Of a DNA stretch of 64,000 bases, positions 13,332 to 22,016 are shown one piece after another (within the stretch, counting starts at the first letter, position 1; each line of letters opens with the position of its first letter). The DNA lies in contig CM060121.1 of assembly GCA_030522415.1 (NCBI GenBank), forward strand, positions 12,976,055-13,040,054. Direction: 5' to 3'. The notes under the pieces are model-generated. The model ran no database searches. It saw nothing but the letters and a program-made list of their open reading frames with translations, and had not been told where the DNA came from. The stretch is from Channallabes apus. Lineage: Eukaryota; Chordata; Actinopteri; Siluriformes; Clariidae. Position numbers and translations under genes: made by a program.

Positions 13332-13375
<44 letters not shown>

Positions 13376-13637
13376 TCTTTCTCCAATCTGAATAGATCAA
13401 ACTGGAACACAATTTGTTGACATGATTGTAGATGGGCAAGCTATCAAGAAGATTGTGAATTTTGTTGAGAAAATGGATAAAAAGGATGGCGAGATGAAGA
13501 TAAAGCAAATGTTGGCAAACAAACTGGACAAAGCCTGTTTTTGGGGATATTTGCTCCTCGATGTCATTTACAGTGTTTGTGTGATTGCTTTTACCAAAAC
13601 AGATTCTTGTGAGGCTAACAATTTCGATTTCTGGTAA
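5078..13637 (+). CDS. Cys-loop ligand-gated channel, 5-HT3-like, copy A
   Basis: Nine coding exons: 5078-5132, 5264-5400, 5519-5563, 6710-6816, 9416-9585, 10571-10689, 10918-11128, 12114-12227 and 13396-13637. Phases join into one 399-residue frame. Visible in order: a signal peptide; the N-terminal ligand domain with loop A WTPDLTV; a Cys-loop with exactly 13 residues between cysteines (CKLNLLTYPFVKGSC); Trp seven residues after it (loop B position); YIY at loop C; M1 to M3; a short cytoplasmic loop with a charged amphipathic helix; and M4 near the C-terminus. It should form or join a pentameric plasma-membrane channel. M2 begins GGKRSSFKITLVLSF, so position -1' is Lys where 5-HT3A has Glu. 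The exon 8 donor is placed at 12227 because the stronger-looking site at 12240 breaks the frame. Ligand unknown; the zinc-activated channel is an alternative affiliation. Confidence 0.9.
6060..6170 (+). repeat. Unclassified dispersed repeat, copy 2 of 3
   Basis: Same sequence family as 2666-2760 and 32870-32980. Lies in intron 3 of channel copy A. No terminal repeats or coding sequence recognised. Confidence 0.55.
7279..8839. mobile_element. Non-autonomous inverted-repeat DNA element, about 1.56 kb
   Basis: The left end 7279-7292 (gcccggtttctcga) is a perfect 14-bp inverted match to the right end 8826-8839. Further inside both ends the sequence is rich in ctaag, cttag and ttaag motifs arranged as palindromes (for example ggttggtctggaccaacc at 7411-7428). 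No transposase frame is present. The ends recall PIF/Harbinger-type fish elements, but a target duplication is not clear, so the superfamily stays open. It sits in intron 4 of channel copy A and is more GC-rich than the flanks. Confidence 0.65.
8235..8600. repeat. Nested inverted repeat inside the 7279-8839 element
   Basis: The arm 8235-8291 (atgattcaccccgag, tgattacgtttccatctttc) returns inverted at 8541-8600 (gatggaaacgtaataacag, ctcgcgccgaatcat) with roughly one mismatch in six. Between the arms a 31-bp unit (acacaggtgagagaggggta onward) is duplicated in tandem near 8408-8463. It looks like a second small mobile element inserted in the first. Confidence 0.65.
9630..9890 (+). pseudogene. 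Tc1-like transposase remnant
   Basis: The plus strand carries ccttgtgcacaaagccagtt, a degraded version of the gtgcacaaagcaagg block seen at 1278, then gaacacacttgggatgaat in place of the Glu motif region. It is broken by stops and deletions. Located in intron 5 of channel copy A, directly after the exon 5 donor. Confidence 0.6.
11320..11475 (+). mobile_element. tRNA-headed SINE, family S2
   Basis: Begins with cggcagctcaatggttaagg (tRNA A-box-like) and contains gagcaaggcccttaaccctc. It ends with the characteristic gataagggcgtctgccaaat and cctaaatgtaagt. The B-box portion is shortened. A small tail fragment of the same family is at 573-596 and a minus-strand copy at 50690-50860. Lies in intron 7 of copy A. 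Confidence 0.8.
12442..12895. mobile_element. MITE-like element with about 100-bp inverted ends and SINE-like core
   Basis: Left arm 12442-12545 (gctggtaatcatactatatt, gtgtacaaattgaaaagat) and right arm about 12795-12895 are inverted copies with few mismatches. The core 12546-12790 reads like a tRNA-type SINE (ggtagctcaggcagttgaag, then gcaagacccttaaccctatg and cggttgcaacaggaagggca). No coding frame. Located in intron 8 of channel copy A. Confidence 0.7.
13335..13375 (+). repeat. (CT)n microsatellite next to a splice acceptor
   Basis: An almost pure CT run that ends about 20 bp before the exon 9 acceptor of channel copy A (AG at 13394-13395). It therefore forms or extends the polypyrimidine tract of that acceptor. 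Confidence 0.9.
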
Positions 13638-13796
13638 CAGTTATTCATTCTTCCTTTTCTTTTTTTAGCCTAATGAACTATTATCTTCTATATGCACTCT
13701 CAGCGTGTATATGTGCACAGATCCAAAGCAAAGTAGTTAATGCATTGTCAATACAATACTGTGTTTCTGGTAAAGAAAATTAAAATAGTAAAACAT

Positions 13797-13802
13797 AATA
13801 AA
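13797..13802 (+). terminator. Polyadenylation signal, channel copy A
   Basis: AATAAA 160 bp after the stop codon, the first good hexamer downstream and followed by a T-rich stretch. Confidence 0.5.
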
Positions 13803-14099
13803 TAAACCATGCTCTCTAAAGTGTACTTGATCTCTTGGATGCTACATTTTTTTGCATGACCTTTCACACTTGCATGCATATATGCATAGAGTAGATGCAA
13901 TAACTCAAAAACTCTTCAGACTACTGGAGACTCATTTCTTTATTGTTAAATTATCATTTTCGGATAGAAAGCACATATCTGTCATGTTTGCGGGTCTTGG
14001 GTTTGTGTGGCAGAATTGCAGAGGCAGTGAAGAGGTTTAAAGTTGTAGTTTTATTGATGTTCAAAAATACAAAACATAAATAAACTTCGCTAGAGCATT

Positions 14100-15660
14100 A
14101 TAGTAACACTTACTATGAAAAACAACCCTCTCGAAAACCATAACTAATGCTAGAGGAATAGGAATAGGAAGAAACCTTGAGAGGAACCGGACTCAACAGG
14201 GAACCCATCCTCATTTGGGTGAAACAGATAGCAGGAAATGATCTGCATTTATACAGTCTTAGGTGGCAGGCAGTTCAGCTATAATAGTTGATGTTAATTG
14301 ATGTTAAAATGGAGTCCAGGTAGTTATTGAAGACTCAGATAGACTTGTAGAAAGTTCCAGTCCTGAACTATCGAATTGTCAAGTCCTCAGAGAAACAACT
14401 GCTAACAACAGTCGAGGCCAGAACCGTCTTCTAGGTAGAGAGAATCATCCCCAGACACATCCCAAAGAGACACACGGGGCATCCATGCAACGAGATCTCC
14501 AACCAGAAGCGGGGCACCAGGATGGATCAGACAGGTCCGGAGGACAGAGGGAGTCTGGATCACTGGCAGCTCAGGGATGACATGCGTAGCTCGACATGCG
14601 TAGCTCGACAGAGAGAGAGAGAGAAAGAGTGAAAGGGGGAGACAGGAGGAGAGAGGAAAGAGAAAGAGGGGGAGAAAGAGAAGAAGAGGAGAGATGGCAG
14701 TTAGGTATGGTCACAGTCACATAATGTATAATGTGAATGTATATTTACTGTAGATTGCAAGCAGGGACTCTGGCAGGACAAACCATGACAGCACAACTAA
14801 AAGGGAGAGCCAGAAGGAAACACAAACACTAGACAGTATCATAAGACACTAACAGTTCACTCAGATACTGTGACGCGAGACCGTTTAATGCTTTATATGT
14901 CAAGAGTAGTATTTTAAAATCAATGCGAAATTTCACAGGGTGCCAATGCAGTGAAGATACAGTAGGATAGGGGTGATGTGCTCATATCTTCTGGTTCTAG
15001 TGAGGACTCTCGCTGCTGCATTCTGGACTAGCTGAAGCTTGTTTATGCACCTAGCTGAACAAGCAGACAGTAAGGCATTACAATAGTCCAACCTAGAGGT
15101 GATAAAAGCATGAACTAGTTTTTCTGCATCGTTTAGCGACAATATATTTCTTATCTTGGCAATATTTCTGAGGTGAAAGAATGCTATCCTGGTGATATTT
15201 TCTACATGAGCTTCAAATGAAAGACTGGAATCTATAATCACGCCGAGGTCTTTTACTGTTGCACTTGATGGAACAGAAAGGCCATCTAAAGTTACGGTGT
15301 GATCTAAGATTTTACTCCTAGCTGCATGCGGTCCTATGACTAGAACTTCTGTCTTATCCGAATTAAGCAGAAGGAAGTTAATTAGCATCCAATTTCTTAT
15401 GTCCTGCACACATTGCTCAACTTTAGTTAGCTGGTGTTTCTCATCAGGTTTTGCTGAGACATATAACTGTGTGTCGTCAGCATAACAATGAAAACTAATA
15501 CCATGCTTACGGATTATGTTGCCCAGAGGAAGCATATAAAGGGGAAAAAGCAGTGGGCCTAAAACGGAACCCTGCGGAATGCCAAACTCCACTAGAGAAC
15601 ATGCAGAATAATCACCATTTAAGGTTATGATGTGCAAGTGTTCGTTATGTTTCTTTGTTA
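14100..15660 (-). mobile_element. Non-LTR retrotransposon (LINE, L2/Rex1-like), 5'-truncated
   Basis: A minus-strand LINE whose 5' end stops near 15660 inside the reverse transcriptase. Downstream is a long 3' region with ggactcaacagggaaccc, ggatcactggcagctcaggg, a gagaga tract and tagacttgtagaaagttcca. The same 3' sequences recur at 54650-54905. The exact left end is not defined. It lies between channel copies A and B. Confidence 0.7.
14933..15637 (-). pseudogene. LINE reverse transcriptase, C-terminal half
   Basis: The frame carries [13 protein letters not shown] (RT motif 4 region) and the catalytic box [10 protein letters not shown], then the [12 protein letters not shown] and [10 protein letters not shown] segments typical of L2/CR1-group reverse transcriptases. 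The endonuclease and RT N-terminus are missing. A frameshift near 14940 separates the last segment ([20 protein letters not shown]), which continues in another frame to about 14870. Non-functional fragment. Confidence 0.8.
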
Positions 15661-17375
15661 CATGTTTTATGTTATTAAAAGACTTTTTTGGTTAAAAGAC
15701 CCCTCTGTGCCTATGCCTGCCTTTTATGCCCATGGCAACACAATCAGCCATTACCACCCCGACGTGACAGTTTCTTTGTCAGCACATTTGAAAATATTTA
15801 TGTAAAGCCTCTGGTATAAGTTCCTGTGAATTAGCTGTTAATAATGATACAAAGATAATGTTAGAAATTAAAATACTTAATCATGTTATTAAAAGCACAC
15901 CAGCATAAACCTATAATTCAAATTACAGTCAGTACCGTTACTGTATAGACCTGTTACTTTCTGAAGAATTTAACAGCACCGTAACCATTGTTAAATTATA
16001 CTATTTTAAATCTTGAAATCCACTATGCTAACCACTATACCATGGGAGGAAACCGGAGCACTTTATGCATTTCTTTTATGTACGGCAATCTCCATGCAAA
16101 AAAAAAAAATCTAATTAGCCAAAATCAGCCTGATTCATGAATGCCTGATTGTATTTGCATTTGCGTGATTGCATTTCTCACACATTTTGTGGGAGAATAC
16201 AATTTAAGATAAGTAAATATGATTGCATGACAAATACCACAAATATTGTGGTCCTTCTCAGGGTCTTTTCAGGGTGTTTGGATTGTGATTTGGATTTATA
16301 CTAAAAAGTATCATAATTAGACTGAATGTGATGTCTGAGACTAATGTCAAAATGTTCAAAATGCTATAACACTTAAAATCCATATTAATACACTTCTAAC
16401 CAGTAATACTGTCTGGCCTAAAGATCAACTGCCTTTGAATATGAAATTGATTCCTCATGCTGCCAGAACCACTCTTTCACAATTTGAGTCCTGGAATATG
16501 TCTATACGACCAGGAAAGAAAAACATTGACAGGCTAACCTGCTCATTCATAACACTGACATAACACTGCCTCCACAGGCTTGTACAGTGGGCACCATGCA
16601 TGATGGGTATAGCCAGTGGTCGAATGGTAAAAAGTTTTCAAGGAGGATGGTGTGGTCAAGAATCTTTTTGTCTTTTAGACCCAAGCATGTAGGTGAAGAA
16701 ACTAAATTTAATGAAACTAACAAAACCTTTTGATAATTAAATTACACAAATTGGAAAAAGAACGCAAGATCTTTTATCATTAATCATTAAAGCTGGCAGT
16801 CATTTACAAAAGTCCCGTATTAAACTGAATGCTTAGTTTTTATCGCATCTCCGCTGATAGGATTTGTGCGTATGAATATCATACCATCAGTTCTCTTCTT
16901 TTTTTAAATAAGTCAAAATCTGTGCTTGAATTTTTCCATTGGCCATTGTAAAAATGCGGTGAACAAACAAACGGGGAAAGGTGATTGTCTTTGAATTTTG
17001 CATGGAGTAAGATTTGCCGAAAGAAGCAGTCCAGGTAACAATATTGAGTTCTGATTGGTGAATCACTGTTATTTATAGTTCGTAGATGATCATACACAGA
17101 GAGTTTTAATATTTCATTTCATGACAAATTTTACACAATACACAGCAGTATCAATCTGAAGGGGAATGGTGGTTTTATAGAGGGAATGGTTTCTGTCATT
17201 TTTTTCAACAATTGCTTTTGTCATTTTTTTTGCCCCCTCAAATCGAGCCATAGGCTTCCCTTTTTGGCCTGATGCTGAAGTTTAATCTTGGAGTGATATA
17301 TTTCTGATTAACCTTACAAACTAGTGGATTTCTTACAGCCACACAGCTGTTTAGTCACAATCCTTTGAGTTCTCA
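15661..17375. other. Intergenic, nothing recognised
   Basis: AT-rich sequence without a supportable gene. The small open frame at 16879-17097 on the minus strand has no recognisable domain. Short decayed repeat-like phrases occur, but I cannot assign them. Confidence 0.5.
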
Positions 17376-17379
17376 CTAC

Positions 17380-18067
17380 TGTAACGCTTCGATTTATTAT
17401 TAAACCGTTTGTTACAAAAATTACGGATTCGGGAATCTAAACAGGGGCTTGAAAACAACACTTCCGGTATTGCGCAACCGCAGCTGGACAAAACACGACG
17501 TGACACAAAACAATTATAATAAATTAAACCAAGTGTATTATACAAAAGGAATAAAGAAATAAACAAACACGGTGCACCACAAACCAATATATACAAATAT
17601 AATACAAATAGAAAAAGAGTGTGTGTGATGTATGCGGGTGTGTGAGTGTGTGTATGATAGTCCAGTGTCTGAAAAACGGCAATAGGTATGAGAATGGTGA
17701 CTTGGAGAGATGGTTCGATCTCACCAGATGAAGATGGTAGGTCTGGGAGATCGAGAAACGGAAGGAGCTGGGTACTGAATGAAATTAAAGCACAATAATC
17801 CACAAACAGTCTCTCAGCCTCAGAAAATATGCAGCGCGCTGTCCTCATCTCTCCGTGCCGGCTTTATGCCGGATCATGTGACCCACGTCACTTCCGGGTT
17901 CCCTTGCGTCGCGATCGCGCATGCGCGTGGGAACTAGCCCGGTGACCAACATTGTCCAAGGGGAAATATAAACCGCTAGGGCACACCTTCGGCCACAGGT
18001 GAGCAGCATTAGCTCCACAACCATTTCCCTGTTGTAGAAGGTGTCCCTTTTGTGTGGCTGCGCTACA
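17380..18067 (-). repeat. 3' LTR, 688 bp
   Basis: By eye it differs from the 5' LTR by three substitutions (around 17757, 17768 and 17976) and lacks an 18-bp block present there. A (GT)-rich stretch and an AT-rich region lie inside. Confidence 0.85.
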
Positions 18068-19585
18068 TAGACGCCCCCCCCAAGCCTCCGGCGTCTGAGG
18101 AGAACGTCCACACAAGCACTTGAGATTCGCCACACTGTAATCCTCGGCTTTTTGTGGGTAGCCCCAAGACATTGTGTGTTTATTCTGTCCTCTTTTGTTT
18201 TTTTTCTCTGCTGGACCCTCCCACTGGGGCGCTCGCCTTGCAGAATCTCTCTTGGCTGTGGAGGAGAGAGGTCGAGTTTTGACCCAAACCAGTTCTCCCG
18301 GTTGGAAGTGCGCTGCTTCCCCCCGGGTATTGTGACCTCTGGCTTGTCTGGATCTCCGGTGTTCTGCTCTTTGTTTGCCCTCCTCCATGATAAGTCTTAG
18401 TTGGGGTGGTGATGGATGTCCTGCCTTGTGTCGGTGGCAAACGCTGCAAGATTTTGTGTAGTGCCAGACATCTTTCCTCACAGTCGGCCACCACGCCACA
18501 TCTAATAGCCTCAGCAGGGTTTTCAGTTGTCCCCAGTGTCCTCCCAGTGGATTGTCATGGTAGTAATGAAGAAAAACTCTTATTAGCGACTGGGGGACTA
18601 CTAGCTGAAATTTCTCCCCGTGCTTTACTGGTACCCGGCGATACAGCACGCCCTGATGACATTCGAAGGTGACCCACTGATCTTGTGTACCTCTTGGGTG
18701 ATCTTTAGAGAGCAGCTTCGTGATAGTTGGGTCGTTCTGTTGGGCTTTGATGGTCTCGCTCAGGTCGCTCGGAAAGTTGGAGGCCTCTTTAGTGGACGTG
18801 GTGGGTAGACGTGGGGTGTCAGCTCCTTTCAGCGGCGGGTGTGCTCTGGGTATGGCATCTGGACCCGGAATAAAGCGGTCCACGCCGTCTTTCTCTCCCC
18901 TAGCGCCTCTCTCCACCTGTTTTTCCCCGGTGCTCGCTGCTCCTCTTAATGCCACTCTTGTGTTGATGTTCTCCCGGGTCCGCCCCGCTAGTTCTTCCTT
19001 GGAGATATCAGGGTTCCCCATGAGACAGAGGGCGGGGTGATCATTGGTGAAGTCTCCTTGGCGTGACCCTGGCTGCTGTACCGGAGACCTCAGGTTGTCT
19101 TCCTCTTCGTCGAGGTCGTCATCAAGTATAAACGCTGCCATGAACGCCTGCTTAAAAGACTGCCAGTCCTTCACCTTGCCCTTCTCCGCCTTCCACCAAC
19201 TCAGAGCAGGCCCTCGTAGAACTGTGCCGAGGGTTCCCAGCAGCTCTGGTCGTGTCAGGGGTCTGATCTCCAGGTACTTCTCTGCTTGCTTGATGAAGTT
19301 CCACACCTCCGCTGTCTCTGACGCGTCACAGAAGGCTGGAAACTCCACGCAGATGGATGGATGAGCGTGAAGAGAAGAAGAAGAGAGTGGGGAGGAGAGC
19401 AGAGCCGAGGAGTGTGCGGGAACACCAGTAGGAACATCGTCGATGGCATGAGTGCTTGGTAGCTTTACCTTGGCTGTAGAGGTTGGAGTGCTGGGCAGAT
19501 GTTGTGGATTAGATGGAGGAGATGCAGGGGTGCAGACCTGTAACCTGTGGGCGGGGGGCGTACTAGTGAGACGCAGTCTCTTCAT
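17888..19585 (-). pseudogene. Retrotransposon gag fused to integrase fragments
   Basis: A single open frame of 565 codons. After a Ser/Pro-rich start, a retrotransposon gag core is readable (AEVWNFIKQAEKYLEIRP, then GPALSWWKAEKGKVKDW; DNA about 19150-19330). Further on is the integrase zinc-binding His2Cys2 domain: HYYHDNPLGGHWG, then SCSVCHRHK, about 18427-18565. This is followed closely by an integrase C-terminal-type FQPGELVWVKT. Protease, RT/RNase H and the integrase DDE core are missing, so two deletions have joined distant parts without breaking the frame. The last part of the frame reads into the 3' LTR and is probably meaningless. A host-gene origin is unlikely because LTRs surround it. 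Confidence 0.75.
18068..18085 (-). other. Candidate polypurine tract of the LTR element
   Basis: On the minus strand the sequence ttggggggggcgtcta directly precedes the 3' LTR start (tgtagcg), the place where plus-strand priming occurs in LTR elements. Confidence 0.5.
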
Positions 19586-19609
19586 CCGGTTTTCCCAGAT
19601 GACGTCACG

Positions 19610-20074
19610 TCACAGAAAACAGTCAACGATGGCTCTCTCCATCTTTTCAAGAGCCTCCTGGCAGTAGCGCTGCAGCCCTTCCAGGCTCGCGTCCACTGCG
19701 TCACGAAGACTGATTTCCCTGTGGAGACTGCTGTCCAGGGATTGTCTATAATCCTGCTCTATAGAGCTCACTTTAACAGTAAGCGCCCCCAAGTCCATCT
19801 TACATTGAAACAGTTCCTTCTGTAGTGTGTGCACTTCCCCAATATCAGTCCCATGAACAATAAAATCATCATCATCATCATCATTATTGTCAATATCATG
19901 GTTATTTGATATATATAATGAACTAATCAATGCAGGTAATTCAGCTGTAGGGTTACGGCGCGTATTAAAAGCATCCTCTACATCAACCAGCATGTTATTA
20001 GCCCCTACAGAGTCGGCCTTAGCAGCACTACTAGCATTAGCATTAGCTTTAGCATTAGCGATGTTAGCGTCCAT
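19610..20074 (-). CDS. Short first frame of the LTR element, 154 aa
   Basis: Begins with an Ala/Asn-rich stretch (MDANIANAKANANASS), then an Asp run (DIDNNDDDDDDF), then a helical segment with coiled-coil character ending at a stop 25 bp before the ATG of the gag-integrase frame. It lies where the gag N-terminus is expected, just inside the 5' LTR. The function is not recognised. It may be a separate gag-region protein, or gag N-terminus cut off by a frameshift. Confidence 0.5.
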   Translation of the reverse strand: MDANIANAKANANASSAAKADSVGANNMLVDVEDAFNTRRNPTAELPALISSLYISNNHDIDNNDDDDDDFIVHGTDIGEVHTLQKELFQCKMDLGALTVKVSSIEQDYRQSLDSSLHREISLRDAVDASLEGLQRYCQEALEKMERAIVDCFL

Positions 20075-20148
20075 TTTGTTCAGCCACGCCACACAAAACC
20101 GGAAAATACCCCAAAATACAGATTCCCCGTACGTACGGGCCACCACTA

Positions 20149-20854
20149 TGTAACGCTTCGATTTATTATTAAACCGTTTGTTACAAAAATTACGGATTCG
20201 GGAATCTAAACAGGGGCTTGAAAACAACACTTCCGGTATTGCGCAACCGCAGCTGGACAAAACACGACGTGACACAAAACAATTATAATAAATTAAACCA
20301 AGTGTATTATACAAAAGGAATAAAGAAATAAACAAACACGGTGCACCACAAACCAATATATACAAATATAATACAAATAGAAAAAGAGTGTGTGTGATGT
20401 ATGCGGGTGTGTGAGTGTGTGTATGATAGTCCAGTGTCTGAAAAACGGCAATAGGTATGAGAATGGTGACTTGGAGAGATGGTTCGATCTCACCAGATGA
20501 AGATGGTAGGTCTGGGAGATCGAGAATCGGAAGGATCTGGGTACTGAATGAAATTAAAGCACAATAATCCACAAACAGTCTCTCAGCCTCAGAAAATATG
20601 CAGCGCGCTGTCCTCATCTCTCCGTGCCGGCTTCCACGCCGGTTCCGGCTTTATGCCGGATCATGTGACCCACGTCACTTCCGGGTTCCCTTGCGTCGCG
20701 ATCGCGCATGCGCGTGGGAACTAGCCCGGTGACCAACATTGTCCAAGGGGAAATATAAACCGCTATGGCACACCTTCGGCCACAGGTGAGCAGCATTAGC
20801 TCCACAACCATTTCCCTGTTGTAGAAGGTGTCCCTTTTGTGTGGCTGCGCTACA
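20149..20854 (-). repeat. 5' LTR, 706 bp
   Basis: Same as the 3' LTR but with an 18-bp block (about 20632-20649, cttccacgccggttccgg) that looks like an imperfect local duplication of the adjacent gccggcttt unit. Directly inside it on the minus strand is tagtggtggcccgtacg, a possible primer-binding region. The tRNA was not identified. Confidence 0.85.
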
Positions 20855-20858
20855 CTAC

Positions 20859-22016
20859 ATTATGTGTTGAAGTGGTCTCACTTTCATTAATGACCATAGC
20901 TGTGATTGTTAATTTTTATAATGAACCTTTACAGAGCATTTAGATGATCTCCAGTCCTGATTTTTTTTTTCTGATCACATTTCTTTCCAGAAAGTTGATT
21001 GGTCACCACTATCCTTTAAGGTTTAATCATTTCAAATCTCTTTAGTTGTTTTCTTTGCTTGATGTAGGCCAATAATTTGACTCGAAAATGCGATAGCTAG
21101 CAGGCAATTGATTGTTTATTAGATTGATTATAAAGTAGTTGCTGAAGCTGGAAGCTGAAAGCATTAATGAATAAATCTTTTCTCAAATTTCTTTGACCCT
21201 TATGATCACTTGACCCTGATCTAACTAATTGCTATCTACATTTTGATTTGAAAGTTGAACACTGTTTAATTTTAAATATTTTGCAAATGGATTATCAGCA
21301 TTTGAGTGCATCACCTTAATATGTAAACTATATCCAATTACATAGTGAAAACATTAATAAAAGTGTCCAATATGAGGTATTTCACTCATGGTTCTCGATG
21401 TTGGTTTTGGAAAGCTTGACTGCATCTTTTAAATATTCTGGTTTATCACAGTTTCAGCCATAACTACAACCACATATCATTTTAAAACCTAATATCCAGT
21501 GAATTTCCATCTGACTTGTTATTACAAGCAAACCACAGGCTTTGCTCTATTGTACCCTTTAATTAACTAAAAGTCCAAGTTTTGTGTGATCAGATTGATC
21601 TGCCTTTGTGCTTTCTTTTGAATTCCAGCCGTTCATGGAATAGAAGCAGTAGACGTGAACAGAAGTAATTAATGAAGTACTATTATATGCTCATGTGCTC
21701 AAACATCAAATGAATGCTTGTGTGGATTAAACACCAATAACCAAGGAATCCAGAATACACAATTTGGTTGATGCTTACAACACAGATGGTTTAAATATGA
21801 GCATTTGTTCAGTGTACAGTACATCACCTAAGCAGTTAATACAAGTAAACAGTGGTACTTATTAAGCTATCTGACATTTCTCTTCATTGCACTAAGAAGA
21901 ACTGGAAGCAACTGGAACTGGAGTGTTAAGGTAGATTTTCTCCCCCTTGTTTTCAAATGTGATGATGCAATTTCTATATTACAAATTAATGTTTTATGTT
22001 TGTAGAATAGTGTACC
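20859..22016. other. Upstream region of channel copy B
   Basis: No gene and no clear transposon. AT-rich with no convincing TATA box. It must contain the promoter of copy B, possibly with a 5' UTR intron ending at tttgtag near 22004. Confidence 0.5.

Larger units (their letters stand above)
17380..20854 (-). mobile_element. Gypsy-like LTR retrotransposon, internally deleted
   Basis: Flanked by a 4-bp target duplication CTAC (17376-17379 and 20855-20858). LTRs start TG and end CA. Transcription polarity is minus: the 5' LTR is 20149-20854 and the 3' LTR is 17380-18067. A G-rich tract (rc of 18073-18082) abuts the 3' LTR as expected for a polypurine tract. The interior is only about 2.1 kb and retains gag and parts of integrase. 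Protease, reverse transcriptase, RNase H and the integrase catalytic core are absent, so the copy can only move with help in trans. Confidence 0.85.

Noticed and set aside
17888..19585. 565-aa frame as a domesticated host gene
   Set aside because: It is enclosed by matching LTRs with a target duplication, and its end reads into the LTR. It is a retroelement frame.
17380..20854. Endogenous retrovirus
   Set aside because: No envelope frame is visible, and the gag and integrase finger look like fish Gypsy-type retrotransposons. The missing pol prevents a firm assignment, but nothing supports a virus.
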